Below, piece by piece: positions 22,992-31,980 of a stretch of 64,000 nucleotides of DNA. The notes under the pieces were generated by a model that had not been told where the DNA came from, ran no database searches, and worked only from the letters and a program-made list of their open reading frames with translations. The DNA is from Epilithonimonas lactis (GTDB lineage Bacteria; Bacteroidota; Bacteroidia; Flavobacteriales; Weeksellaceae). Position 1 is the stretch's first letter; the number at the start of each line of letters is the position of its first letter. The translations under genes and the position numbers were made by a program. The stretch spans positions 310,001 to 374,000 of the forward strand of contig NZ_FOFI01000004.1 of NCBI RefSeq assembly GCF_900110605.1, given 5' to 3'.

Positions 22992-24797
22992 ATGCAAAAT
23001 ATTAGAAATATAGCGATTATCGCACACGTTGACCACGGAAAAACAACTTTGGTTGACAAAATTATCCACGCCACAAACATCTTCCGTGAAAATCAGGAGA
23101 GTGGTGATCTGATCATGGATAACAACGATCTTGAGAGAGAAAGAGGGATTACGATCTTATCAAAAAATATCTCTGTAACTTATAAAGACGTAAAAATCAA
23201 TGTTATCGACACACCTGGTCACGCCGATTTTGGTGGTGAGGTAGAGAGAGTATTGAAAATGGCTGATGGTGTAGTTTTGTTGGTAGATGCCTTCGAAGGA
23301 CCAATGCCACAGACAAGATTCGTACTTCAGAAAGCTTTGGAACTTGGATTGAGACCTCTAGTGGTTATCAATAAAGTAGATAAGCCAAACTGTCGTCCGG
23401 ACGAAGTTCACGATCAAGTTTTTGATTTGTTCTTCAACTTGGATGCAACTGAGGAGCAATTGGATTTCCCAACGTTCTACGGTTCATCTAAGCAAGGTTG
23501 GTTCAACACTTCATTAGAACAAACTGATAACATTTTCCCACTATTGGACGGGATTTTAGAATACGTTCCAGAACCGAAAGTAGAAGAAGGTAACCTTCAG
23601 ATGCAGATCGTTTCCCTTGACTATTCTTCTTTCTTAGGAAGAATCGCGATCGGAAAAGTGATCAGAGGTGAGATCAAAGAAGCTCAGTGGATCGGATTGG
23701 CGCAAGCTGACGGAAAAATATTGAAAGGAAAAGTAAAAGAACTTTATATTTTCGAAGGTCTTGGAAAGAAAAAAGTTGCGGAAGTGAAAGCTGGAGATAT
23801 CTGTGCTGTTGTAGGTTTCGATGCTTTCCAAATTGGAGATTCTTTCGTAGATCTAGAAAATCCAGAACCATTGCCAAGAACTTCTATTGATGAGCCAACG
23901 TTGAATATGACGTTCTCTATCAACAATTCACCGTTCTTCGGAAAAGATGGTAAATATGTAACTTCCAATCACTTGAAAGAGAGATTGACCAAAGAATTAG
24001 AGAAAAACTTGGCATTGAGAGTTCAACAGACTGATGATGCGAACACGTTCCTAGTTTTCGGTAGAGGTATTCTTCACTTGTCAGTTTTGATTGAAACGAT
24101 GAGAAGAGAAGGTTACGAAATGACAATTGGTCAGCCACAAGTTATCTTGAGAGAGATCGACGGCGAAAAATGTGAGCCTTACGAATCTTTGGTTGTAGAC
24201 GTTCCAGAAGAATTTGCTTCTAGAGTTATCGATTTGGCAACTCAGAGAAAAGGAGATCTTCACATTATGGAAACAAAAGGTGAAATGCAACATATGGAAT
24301 TCGAGATCCCTTCCAGAGGTTTGATCGGATTGCGTTCTCAGATGTTGACTGCTACTGCTGGTGAAGCTATTATGGCGCACCGTTTCACAGAATACAAACC
24401 TTTCAAAGGGGCGATTCCTGGAAGAAGTAATGGTGTTTTGATCAGCAAAACTCAAGGTCCAGCGACTGAATATTCTATCGCAAAACTACAGGATAGAGGT
24501 AAGTTCTATGTTGATCCGGGCGAGGAGATCTACGCAGGAATGGTGATCGGTGAGCAAAACAAGCCAGGTGACTTGGTTGTAAACATCGTTGAAGCTAAAC
24601 AGTTGAACAACATGAGAGCTTCTGGTAAAGATAAAGATACAGGTGTTGCACCAAAGATCTTGTTCTCTCTAGAAGAATGTATGGAATATATCCAAGCTGA
24701 TGAAGCGATCGAGGTGACTCCTAACTTCATCCGTATGAGAAAGAAGATCCTTTCTGAAGAAGAAAGAAAAAGAGTGGAAAGAGGCGCTAAGTCCTAA
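22992..24797 (+). CDS. typA: ribosome-associated GTPase TypA/BipA
   Basis: A 601-aa translational GTPase of the EF-G superfamily that binds the 70S ribosome and helps 50S assembly and stress adaptation. G1 AHVDHGKTT is at residues 11-19, G2 ERERGITIL near 49-57, G3 DTPGHADF near 74-81 and G4 NKVDKP near 129-134. The later domains show the TypA-specific [20 protein letters not shown] stretch near residue 440 and a C-terminal [18 protein letters not shown]. The length is normal. It has its own promoter and terminator. Confidence 0.96.
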   Translation: MQNIRNIAIIAHVDHGKTTLVDKIIHATNIFRENQESGDLIMDNNDLERERGITILSKNISVTYKDVKINVIDTPGHADFGGEVERVLKMADGVVLLVDAFEGPMPQTRFVLQKALELGLRPLVVINKVDKPNCRPDEVHDQVFDLFFNLDATEEQLDFPTFYGSSKQGWFNTSLEQTDNIFPLLDGILEYVPEPKVEEGNLQMQIVSLDYSSFLGRIAIGKVIRGEIKEAQWIGLAQADGKILKGKVKELYIFEGLGKKKVAEVKAGDICAVVGFDAFQIGDSFVDLENPEPLPRTSIDEPTLNMTFSINNSPFFGKDGKYVTSNHLKERLTKELEKNLALRVQQTDDANTFLVFGRGILHLSVLIETMRREGYEMTIGQPQVILREIDGEKCEPYESLVVDVPEEFASRVIDLATQRKGDLHIMETKGEMQHMEFEIPSRGLIGLRSQMLTATAGEAIMAHRFTEYKPFKGAIPGRSNGVLISKTQGPATEYSIAKLQDRGKFYVDPGEEIYAGMVIGEQNKPGDLVVNIVEAKQLNNMRASGKDKDTGVAPKILFSLEECMEYIQADEAIEVTPNFIRMRKKILSEEERKRVERGAKS

Positions 24798-24817
24798 TCT
24801 AATCTTAATTAATATTT

Positions 24818-24844
24818 AAAGTCCTCAGAAATGGGGACTTTTTT
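24818..24844 (+). terminator. intrinsic terminator of typA
   Basis: AAAGTCCTC / GGGGACTTT stem (nine pairs with one G-U) around a six-base loop, followed by a T run. Confidence 0.85.
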
Positions 24845-24891
24845 ATTATATTCGATCTTCAAAATTCAAAATCATATTTAGATTTCATTTT

Positions 24892-26469
24892 ATGAATCAT
24901 AAACGCCAGTTCCATTTTTTTTGGTTGATCTTAATTTCTGTTTTAATCTACAATTGTTCTCCTCAGAAAAAGCAAGTTAGCAAGATCAAAACGCCGCCTT
25001 CAAAACCTGTGATCAAGTCAGTTCCGACCAACGTAAAAGTTGAAGATAATTATCGTGTGGATCTGCCTGCGATCAATAGAGAATTTCGTGGCGCTTGGAT
25101 TGCGTCGGTTGCAAATATCAACTGGCCGTCCAGAACGAATCTCACATCAGAACAACAGAGATCGGAAGCGATTGAAATGTTGAACATGCTTCAAAACAAT
25201 AATTTCAATGCGGTGATATTGCAAGTGCGTCCGTCTGGAGATGCTTTGTACAAAAGTTCTCACGAGCCTTGGTCTTACTTTATGACAGGCGAAATTGGCA
25301 GAGAACCATATCCATATTACGACCCTTTGGAATTTTGGGTGGAAGAAGCACACAAACGTGGAATCGAATTGCACGTTTGGCTAAATCCTTACAGAGCGCA
25401 TCATTCCAACGGAGGAAAAGTGACGTCGCAATCTTTGGCAAACAAATTTTCGGACGTGACTTACAGATTGAGAAACGGAATGTATTGGTTCGATCCTGCA
25501 AGTCCGGTGATCCAAGATCACGTCTCTAAAGTTGTTAACGAATTGGTGAAAAAGTATGATATAGACGCTGTTCACTTCGATGATTATTTTTATCCTTACG
25601 CGACTTACAACGGTGGTGCGGATTTTCCTGATTCTAAAACCTGGAACGCATACAGAAACGCTGGTGGAAATCTTACGAGAGCAGATTGGAGAAGAGATAA
25701 CGTGAATCGTTTTGTGGAAAGGATTTATAAAGAGATCAAAAACGAAAAGAATTATGTGAAATTCGGGATCAGTCCGTTTGGCATCTGGAAACCGGATTAT
25801 CCAACGGGAATCAAAGGTTCCTCTCAGTACGATGAACTCTATGCCGATGCAAAACTATGGCTCAACAAAGGTTGGGTAGATTATTTCGCCCCGCAGTTGT
25901 ATTGGCCGGTCAATTCCACAGGACAGAGTTTCCCTAGATTATTGGAATGGTGGAAAACTGAGAACAATTTTAACCGTCATCTTTGGCCAGGACTCAACAC
26001 TGTTGAAATAAAAGTGTCTGATAAACCTTCGGAGATTGTCAATCAAATCGAGTTGAGCAGACACATCTTGAAAGATGACACTGGCGAAATTCATTGGAGT
26101 ATTGCTGGTTTGACCAAAAGTTATAGTATGCAAAATTCTTTGAAGATAAGAGTTTATCAGGATAAAGTTCTGATCCCGAGAAGTCCGTGGTTGAAGACTA
26201 ACAAGGAACTTTCCCAACCAAAATTAAACTTGAAAAATAACGGAAGCAACGTTTCCGCAAATTGGAATTCATCCAATGGTGAAAAGGCTTTCCAATGGGT
26301 TCTGTTCACAAAATATGGCAACGAATGGCGAACTCAGATCCTGAATGCTGATATTCAAAATATAGAGATCATAAAGTTTTATAATGGAAAAAATCTTAAC
26401 ACCGTTGCCATCAAAGCGATTGACAGATTAGGAAATGAAAGCGATTATAAAGCGGAGAAAATAAAGTAG
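24892..26469 (+). CDS. GHL10/DUF187 glycoside hydrolase-like lipoprotein
   Basis: A 525-aa surface or periplasmic lipoprotein (signal to Cys22 in IYNCSPQ). The main domain, from about residue 60, begins REFRGAWIASVANINWPS and continues with NNNFNAVILQVRPSGDALYKS, then ELHVWLNPYRAHH (about 160-172), VHFDDYFYPY (about 226-235) and FGISPFGIWKP. This is the glycosidase-like TIM barrel of the GHL10 (DUF187, YngK) group, for which hydrolysis of glycans is predicted; acidic residues of the FDDYF motif are the likely catalytic ones. A C-terminal fibronectin-like region (about 435-525) completes it. The stop is followed by a palindromic repeat that can act as terminator. Confidence 0.88.
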   Translation: MNHKRQFHFFWLILISVLIYNCSPQKKQVSKIKTPPSKPVIKSVPTNVKVEDNYRVDLPAINREFRGAWIASVANINWPSRTNLTSEQQRSEAIEMLNMLQNNNFNAVILQVRPSGDALYKSSHEPWSYFMTGEIGREPYPYYDPLEFWVEEAHKRGIELHVWLNPYRAHHSNGGKVTSQSLANKFSDVTYRLRNGMYWFDPASPVIQDHVSKVVNELVKKYDIDAVHFDDYFYPYATYNGGADFPDSKTWNAYRNAGGNLTRADWRRDNVNRFVERIYKEIKNEKNYVKFGISPFGIWKPDYPTGIKGSSQYDELYADAKLWLNKGWVDYFAPQLYWPVNSTGQSFPRLLEWWKTENNFNRHLWPGLNTVEIKVSDKPSEIVNQIELSRHILKDDTGEIHWSIAGLTKSYSMQNSLKIRVYQDKVLIPRSPWLKTNKELSQPKLNLKNNGSNVSANWNSSNGEKAFQWVLFTKYGNEWRTQILNADIQNIEIIKFYNGKNLNTVAIKAIDRLGNESDYKAEKIK

Positions 26470-26490
26470 AAAAACTACAATTTAAATATT

Positions 26491-26568
26491 CTCGCAGATT
26501 AGGCAGATCGAGCAGATTTTATTCAAAACAAATCTGCAAAATCAGCTGAATCTGCGAGATTTTTTTTA
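26491..26568 (+). repeat. palindromic intergenic repeat, family B copy 1 (also a terminator)
   Basis: Arms CTCGCAGATT (26491-26500) and AATCTGCGAG (26549-26558) flank internal GCAGAT / ATCTGC words, and a T8 run follows. A similar element is at 59701-59769. Position and T run suggest it ends transcription of the GHL10 gene. Confidence 0.75.
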
Positions 26569-26651
26569 GCTAATTTTTAAAAATATTTTAAAAATCTTTG
26601 GAACATTAATTTTAAAGAAACATTATCATTAAATTTGATGAAAACTAATCG

Positions 26652-27482
26652 ATGAATTTCACTTTCAAAATTACCTGCACCGACGAAAAAGGCTTGGTTT
26701 ACAGAATCTCCGAGGTACTTCTCGAAAACGGTCTCAACATTATCAAAAATGATGAATTTGTCGACAGCAAAAAGTCTTTATTCTTTATGAGAACCGAAGT
26801 TGAAGGAATTGCTGACCCTAATAAAGTGATTGCCCGACTCAAGGATCAAATCGGAAATTGTGAAATAGAACTGAGTAGCAACAAACCAAAAGATGTCGTG
26901 GTTTTTGTAACAAGAGAACATCATTGTTTGTCAGACTTATTGATCAGGAATCAATTTAAAGACCTTAATTTTAATATTCTCGCAGTCATTGGGAATTATG
27001 AAAATCTACGAGAATTGACAGAGAAATTTCAGATTCCGTTTCATTATATTTCGACTGAGAATATCACGAGAGACGAGCACGAAAATCTGATCAAAGAAAC
27101 CCTACAGAATTACGAGTTTGATTATGTGGTTTTAGCCAAGTTTATGAGAATTCTGTCTTCAGATTTTGTGTCGAATTTCAAAGGGAAGATCATTAATATC
27201 CACCATTCATTTTTGCCAGCTTTTATTGGCGCCAATCCTTACAAACAGGCTTTTGAAAGAGGCGTGAAGATCATCGGAGCAACTGCTCATTTTGTGACAA
27301 ACGATTTGGATGAAGGTCCAATTATTTATCAAGATATAATTAAAGTTACGCATTCCAAAACCGCAAAAGATCTGGCTAAGTTAGGAAGAGATGTTGAGAA
27401 GAATGTTCTGGCAAATGCTTTGAAATTGGTCTTTGAAGACAAGGTTTTTATTGATGGAAATAAGACGATTATTTTTGAGTGA
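26652..27482 (+). CDS. purU: formyltetrahydrofolate deformylase
   Basis: A 276-aa enzyme that hydrolyses 10-formyl-tetrahydrofolate to formate and tetrahydrofolate, balancing one-carbon pools and supplying formate for purine synthesis. An N-terminal ACT domain (about 1-75, ITCTDEKGLVYRISEVLLENG) is followed by the formyltransferase-like catalytic domain: REHHCLSDLL, DYVVLAKFMRILS, the INIHHSFLPAF block with catalytic His (about 178-188), GATAHFVTNDLDEGPII with the catalytic Asp, and RDVEKNVLANAL. The length is normal. It converges with the small lipoprotein gene six bases away. Confidence 0.94.
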   Translation: MNFTFKITCTDEKGLVYRISEVLLENGLNIIKNDEFVDSKKSLFFMRTEVEGIADPNKVIARLKDQIGNCEIELSSNKPKDVVVFVTREHHCLSDLLIRNQFKDLNFNILAVIGNYENLRELTEKFQIPFHYISTENITRDEHENLIKETLQNYEFDYVVLAKFMRILSSDFVSNFKGKIINIHHSFLPAFIGANPYKQAFERGVKIIGATAHFVTNDLDEGPIIYQDIIKVTHSKTAKDLAKLGRDVEKNVLANALKLVFEDKVFIDGNKTIIFE

Positions 27483-27488
27483 TGTAAT

Positions 27489-27830
27489 TTAATTACTTGA
27501 TTTTATCATTATATGACATAAAACAGCTACTTCTTTGACTTTCATTTCTTCTGCATAAATCCCGCCATTAACGGCTTCTTCAATGCAAGATTGCAAATTT
27601 ATAGCATCGTTTTTCATTTCTGAAAGCGTTTCATATTTTTCATTTTCGGTGTTTTTGAGATTCGCTACGAAATCTGCACAAGTTGCTAATTTGTTTTCCT
27701 CCGTTGATATTTTCCAGTCAGAAATTTTTGACTCGTGAAGAGTTCCATTTTTTGTCCAATCAATTTCTTTTTTATTATTTTCATCACAAGAAAATAAAGC
27801 GATCAGTAGAAATAATAATACTTTCTTCAT
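27489..27830 (-). CDS. small hypothetical lipoprotein
   Basis: A 113-aa protein with a lipoprotein signal (KKVLLFLLIALFSCDEN, likely lipidated Cys15). The mature part is helical and acidic-basic mixed, with two cysteines in NKLATCADF and INLQSC and a third in AVLCHIM that could form a disulfide. I do not recognise the family. It is AT-rich, converges with purU and has no evident promoter box or cotranscribed partner. Confidence 0.6.
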   Translation of the reverse strand: MKKVLLFLLIALFSCDENNKKEIDWTKNGTLHESKISDWKISTEENKLATCADFVANLKNTENEKYETLSEMKNDAINLQSCIEEAVNGGIYAEEMKVKEVAVLCHIMIKSSN

Positions 27831-27916
27831 AATTATTTTTAAATGTTTTCAAAAATATTATTATTTACATTTAACTATTTACGGATATCCGTATTTATAT
27901 ATTATCTACCAAAAAA

Positions 27917-28627
27917 TCACCTAATCCCCAACAACTGAAACAATTCCTCTTTCTTGTTCAGCGCAATCGAAATACTTTTTCCATTCACAAGTTCCACCAT
28001 ATTTCCGCTGAGACTTCGGATGGCTTCAAGATTGATGATGAACGAACGCTGAACTCGGAAGAATTTTGGTAAAGTCAAAACTTCATCCATCGATTTCAAC
28101 GTTGCTAGAGTAGTGTAAGTTTCATTTTGGATGACGATTTTCAAATAGTCGCCTTGCGCTTCTACATAAAGGATTTCGTCTAAAAGAATCTTCGTGAGTT
28201 TTCCATCAGACTTAATGAAAATCCTGTCAGAATTGACTTGATGAACGGTTGATTTTTGCTTCAGTTCGATGTAATCTTTCGCCTTGTTCACAGCTTTCAA
28301 AAAACGGTCAAAGCGAACGGGTTTTACCAAATAATCTGTCGCTCCAGTTTCAAAACCGTCCAAAGCAAAATCTCTGTGAGCCGTGATAAAGATAATGACA
28401 GGCGGTTTTTCCAGACTTTTTACCAGATCCAAACCATTGATCTTCGGCATTTGAATATCACTGAAAATAAGGTCAACATTATTATTATTCTCCAAAAACA
28501 TCAGAGCTTTTACAGGATCTTCAAAAGAATCCACAAGTTCCAGAAAATCAATTTCTTTCACGAAGTTTTCTATGATCTCTCTTCCGATTGGTTCGTCGTC
28601 CAAAACGATGCAACGCAGTTTTTCCAT
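27917..28627 (-). CDS. LytTR-family response regulator
   Basis: A 236-aa two-component regulator. The receiver domain (about 4-118) has the acidic pair DD at 10-11, the phosphoacceptor Asp57 in LIFSDIQMPKINGLDL, Thr in FITAHRDFALDGFETGATDYL and the conserved Lys in LVKPVRF. The C-terminal LytTR DNA-binding domain (about 140-234) shows FIKSDGKLTKILLDEILYVEAQGDY and FFRVQRSFIINLEAI. It is transcribed two bases downstream of the histidine kinase gene, so it receives phosphate from that kinase. Target genes are unknown. Confidence 0.92.
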   Translation of the reverse strand: MEKLRCIVLDDEPIGREIIENFVKEIDFLELVDSFEDPVKALMFLENNNNVDLIFSDIQMPKINGLDLVKSLEKPPVIIFITAHRDFALDGFETGATDYLVKPVRFDRFLKAVNKAKDYIELKQKSTVHQVNSDRIFIKSDGKLTKILLDEILYVEAQGDYLKIVIQNETYTTLATLKSMDEVLTLPKFFRVQRSFIINLEAIRSLSGNMVELVNGKSISIALNKKEELFQLLGIR

Positions 28628-28629
28628 TT

Positions 28630-29691
28630 CTATAAATTGATTTTCAGTTCGACTTTAAAGCTGTTTTCAAGGGTTGTGATCTTCAGATCGTGTTGGTTTG
28701 GATATAGTAATTGAAGTCGTTTTTTGACATTTTCCAGGCCAATTCCACCAAATTCTTTTTTGATCTCTGTTTTGTCAAAATCATTTTCCAGAACAAAGTA
28801 AAAGGTGTCATTTTCCACTTTAATTTTCTGGTCAATAAACTGATTAGCACAATTCTTCAATCCATATTTGAAAGCATTTTCGATGAAGGTGAAAGTCAAA
28901 AGTGGCGCAATATAAAGTCCAGCAATGTGATCATCACCCAAAATTTCCAACTGGATATTTTTGTCTCTCGGATAACGCATTTTCTCAAGTTCAAAGTAGT
29001 TTCTGATGAAATCCAATTCCTTTTCCAGAGCCACTTTTTCAGAATTGGATTCGTAAAGTGTGTAGCTCATAATGTCAGAAAGATTCAAAACAACTTCTGG
29101 TGCGGAATCGTCTTTTCTCACAATCAAACCGTATAGATTATTCAAGGTGTTGAATAGGAAGTGTGGATTGAGTTGCGATTTCAAAAAATCTTTTTCAATA
29201 TTGACGTTCTGGATCTCGACCTCTAGTTTTTGCTGTTGAAGTTGCGTCGTTTTGTTATAAATTCTCACAATCTCAAACAATATCTTCACAAAGAAAAAAG
29301 GTGACAAAATATAGATCACAAGCATAATGTTGGACAATACAACCTCTAGTCCAATGACTTCTTTAATGCTTTGATTCGCAAAAACTTTGATCAATCCATC
29401 GAATCTTCCAGTTTTGATTTCCCAACCTAAATAATGGTAGAGCCGAAACATAGAATTGTTGACAATAAGCCAAATATAAATACTGAAAGGAATTAATACT
29501 GATGTGATGATCAGGAAATTAGTAATTCTGAATTTCTTAATTTTTGGAAATATCAAATAGAAAAATCCATAAAAGATAACTGCATTGCTTACGAACGTCC
29601 TGAAAGTCATAAGGAAACATTCAAAATAAGTGATTTTGGAATCAAAACGATAGTAGACAAAAAGTAATGTAGAAAAGAAAAACCACATCAT
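28630..29691 (-). CDS. LytS/YehU-type sensor histidine kinase (5' end uncertain)
   Basis: A 353-aa membrane histidine kinase from ATG 29691. Four hydrophobic segments fill about residues 1-140, then a coiled linker, then the His_kinase domain with phosphoacceptor His177 in LNPHFLFNTLNNLYG and the ATP-binding lid PLLTFTFIENAFKYG and GGIGLENVKKRL. It pairs with the LytTR regulator. The reading frame continues upstream of the ATG through family-like residues (ERFYNASPKIIFHF) to a TAA at 29754-29752, beyond which the same frame is open again from an ATG at 29814. The usual first-helix entry is therefore cut off: either a nonsense mutation or a short upstream ORF. Confidence 0.85.
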   Translation of the reverse strand: MMWFFFSTLLFVYYRFDSKITYFECFLMTFRTFVSNAVIFYGFFYLIFPKIKKFRITNFLIITSVLIPFSIYIWLIVNNSMFRLYHYLGWEIKTGRFDGLIKVFANQSIKEVIGLEVVLSNIMLVIYILSPFFFVKILFEIVRIYNKTTQLQQQKLEVEIQNVNIEKDFLKSQLNPHFLFNTLNNLYGLIVRKDDSAPEVVLNLSDIMSYTLYESNSEKVALEKELDFIRNYFELEKMRYPRDKNIQLEILGDDHIAGLYIAPLLTFTFIENAFKYGLKNCANQFIDQKIKVENDTFYFVLENDFDKTEIKKEFGGIGLENVKKRLQLLYPNQHDLKITTLENSFKVELKINL

Positions 29692-29751
29692 GAAATGGAA
29701 AATGATCTTCGGACTTGCATTGTAAAATCGTTCAAAGTCCTGCAGGAAATT

Positions 29752-29814
29752 TTAATCCGACAGTTGTTCTTTCGAGAAAGGGTTTTCTTGCATTTTGCTT
29801 GTATTAAAAGGCAT
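29752..29814 (-). other. in-frame 20-codon segment upstream of the histidine kinase, closed by TAA
   Basis: On the minus strand an ATG at 29814 opens 20 codons (ending KEQLSD) closed by TAA at 29754-29752. The next 20 codons in the same frame lead without a stop into the kinase ATG at 29691. It looks like the original N-terminus of the kinase separated by a nonsense codon, or a leader ORF. I cannot decide which from the sequence. Confidence 0.5.
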
Positions 29815-29854
29815 TTTCAAAAATAGGCTTTTGATATTTTAATTTGAAATAAAT

Positions 29855-30703
29855 CTAAAAGTTTTGTAAGATTTCCTCCACTTCTATTAGATTAAAATTC
29901 TTATCATTTTTGAAGAAATCATAGATCATCGCAGAGTGTCCGGCTCCGACTAGGATCAAAACATTCTTACTTCCTTTCTTGATCTGAGCCTGAAAATTAG
30001 CATAGATCAAAAGATTTCGTCTGTACCAATCCGCAACCAGATTGGCTCCGAAATAATTGTCAGCAACACCAATTTTATTAGCTAATGAAATGTAAAAACC
30101 TTTGTTGGATAATCTGTTGTCAGCGGTATTCAGACATTTTAAAGTTTTTATCAATTCGATTTCGTTAATGCAGGTCTTGTAGTCATTTGAGAAACTTTTC
30201 AGACTTTCAGAGAATTCATTTTTAAGTTCTTCATTCTCGCCAGCTTTCTTTTGGAGCAGGTCGAAACGCATTTCTGAGAAATGATCGATCGGATAGATGG
30301 AATCGTTTTTAGCCTTCTTTCCCAATCTGAAAGCCAGTTGATAGATCTCATTTTCCTTGTGCTTTTTCTTGGATCTCGTATTGGAGATCGTGTCTGTGAT
30401 CTTATCAAAAGAATTATTGAGATAAGCTTGGTAAAGTTGATTCAGTTTCACTTTATTCGAAAATTCTTCCTCAACAAATATCTGCTCGGGTTTCAGTTTT
30501 TTATAAATCAAGTCTGTGATATACTCCAGTTCAGCTTGTTTTTTTGGTTCGAGGATATTACGGACCTGAGATTTTATCGCATCATTTCCCGGATTGTTGA
30601 AGTGGTAAGTGCCAAGAAGTACGACATTTATCTTGTCCTGAGAAAAGGTCAAGGAATTGAAAAATATCAGAGAAAGAACAAAAAATATTTTAGCAGTTTT
30701 CAT
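29855..30703 (-). CDS. DUF5694 (TraB-like) exported protein
   Basis: A 282-aa protein with an N-terminal signal peptide (about 1-21, FFNSLTFSQ). The mature start KINVVLLGTYHFNNPGND and the EQIFVEEEFS strand, together with the near-terminal VLILVGAGHSAMI, match DUF5694 proteins, which resemble the TraB/TIKI fold; the two conserved blocks GTYHF and GAGH would hold the metal-binding or catalytic histidines. Activity is unknown. It is divergent from the Tat-signal aminotransferase gene and has no cotranscribed partner. Confidence 0.82.
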   Translation of the reverse strand: MKTAKIFFVLSLIFFNSLTFSQDKINVVLLGTYHFNNPGNDAIKSQVRNILEPKKQAELEYITDLIYKKLKPEQIFVEEEFSNKVKLNQLYQAYLNNSFDKITDTISNTRSKKKHKENEIYQLAFRLGKKAKNDSIYPIDHFSEMRFDLLQKKAGENEELKNEFSESLKSFSNDYKTCINEIELIKTLKCLNTADNRLSNKGFYISLANKIGVADNYFGANLVADWYRRNLLIYANFQAQIKKGSKNVLILVGAGHSAMIYDFFKNDKNFNLIEVEEILQNF

Positions 30704-30850
30704 AGCATTGAATTATTAACGGACCAAAAGTAAAATCGAAAAGGTTTTAAATCAATTATAATCGGTGAGAATGCATCTTTTTCCGTCAGAATTTAATTTT
30801 TCATCGATGAAGAAAAATCATTATTTTTATCGGGAAATAAATCAAAAACT

Positions 30851-31954
30851 ATGTCGATCAACAGACGAGACTGGCTGAAAACCGCTTTCCTGGGAAGTGC
30901 AGCGCTCACACTTTCTCCACTTGAATTCCTTGCGAAAAATACCCCGAATTTCCACGAACTGAAGAACGATGAAAAAACCATCCGACTCTGCTTCAACGAG
31001 AATCCGTTTGGTGTTTCCCCGAAAGCTTTGGAAGCGATGCAAAAAAGTCTGAGTCTTTCCTCGATGTATGATTTCAAATTTGCGGATACTTTGAGTGCGA
31101 AGCTGGCAGATAAAAATCAATTGAAACAGGAGAATATTTTGGTGGCTGCAGGTTCATCTTTTTTGTTGGAATTGATCATTAAATATGTTTCGTTGAACAA
31201 AGGTCATTTCATCATTCCGGATCCGTCGTTTACGATTTTTGAACCGATTGGCGAATTCCTTGGAATGTCAAAAACCGTAGTTCCTTTGAATGAACAAAAG
31301 CGAATCGACCTTGACCAAATGAAAAGCGCGATCAGAAAAGATACAAAACTGATTTACATCTGCAATCCAAATAATCCAACTGGAGATCTGCTTTCAAGAA
31401 CGGAAATTGAAAGTTTTATCAAATCTGTTCCAGACAATATCATGATTTTGGTTGATGAAGCTTACATCGAGTTTACCAACCAGAGATCTTTGAGCGATTT
31501 GGTCAATACTTATAAAAATCTGGTCGTAACGAGAACGTTCTCCAAACTTTATGGATTTGCCGGCGCAAGATTGGGGTACGCAATTGGAAATCCGACATTA
31601 ATCAAAGAACTTAAGAAACTTCAAAGCTGGAGTGGCGCAGAAATCAGCGTGACGACGATGGCTGGCGCAATTGCAGCGTTGGAAGATCAGGAATTCATTT
31701 CCAAAGTTTTGGACAACAATCAAAAAGTGAAAGATTTTACAATGTCTGAATTCCAAAAAAGAGGCATCAAAACCATTCCGTCTTCTGCGAATTTCGTGTA
31801 TTTTTCTTTGGATAATTATAAGGACAACTATTTCAAAAAATTGAAAGATTCGAAAATCCTGGGCGGAAAAACTTATGAACAAACTGGAAAATGGACGAGA
31901 ATTAGTTTGGGGACGATGGAGGAGATGAAGGTTTATTTTGGAGCGATTTCTTGA
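30851..31954 (+). CDS. Tat-exported class I/II aminotransferase (HisC-like)
   Basis: A 367-aa pyridoxal-phosphate aminotransferase of the histidinol-phosphate aminotransferase group. Residues 1-28 form a twin-arginine signal (NRRDWLKTAFLGSAALTL, Arg5-Arg6), so the enzyme is probably folded with cofactor and exported. The mature part has the HisC-like LCFNENPFGVSPKALEAM, AAGSSFLLELI, ICNPNNPTGDLL (about 171-182), VDEAYIEF (about 199-206) and the PLP lysine in TFSKLYGFAGARLGYA (about 226-241). It stands outside any his operon, so a role in histidine synthesis is unlikely. The true substrate is unknown. Confidence 0.87.
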   Translation: MSINRRDWLKTAFLGSAALTLSPLEFLAKNTPNFHELKNDEKTIRLCFNENPFGVSPKALEAMQKSLSLSSMYDFKFADTLSAKLADKNQLKQENILVAAGSSFLLELIIKYVSLNKGHFIIPDPSFTIFEPIGEFLGMSKTVVPLNEQKRIDLDQMKSAIRKDTKLIYICNPNNPTGDLLSRTEIESFIKSVPDNIMILVDEAYIEFTNQRSLSDLVNTYKNLVVTRTFSKLYGFAGARLGYAIGNPTLIKELKKLQSWSGAEISVTTMAGAIAALEDQEFISKVLDNNQKVKDFTMSEFQKRGIKTIPSSANFVYFSLDNYKDNYFKKLKDSKILGGKTYEQTGKWTRISLGTMEEMKVYFGAIS

Positions 31955-31980
31955 TTATATTAAAACTATAAAAAAACAAT

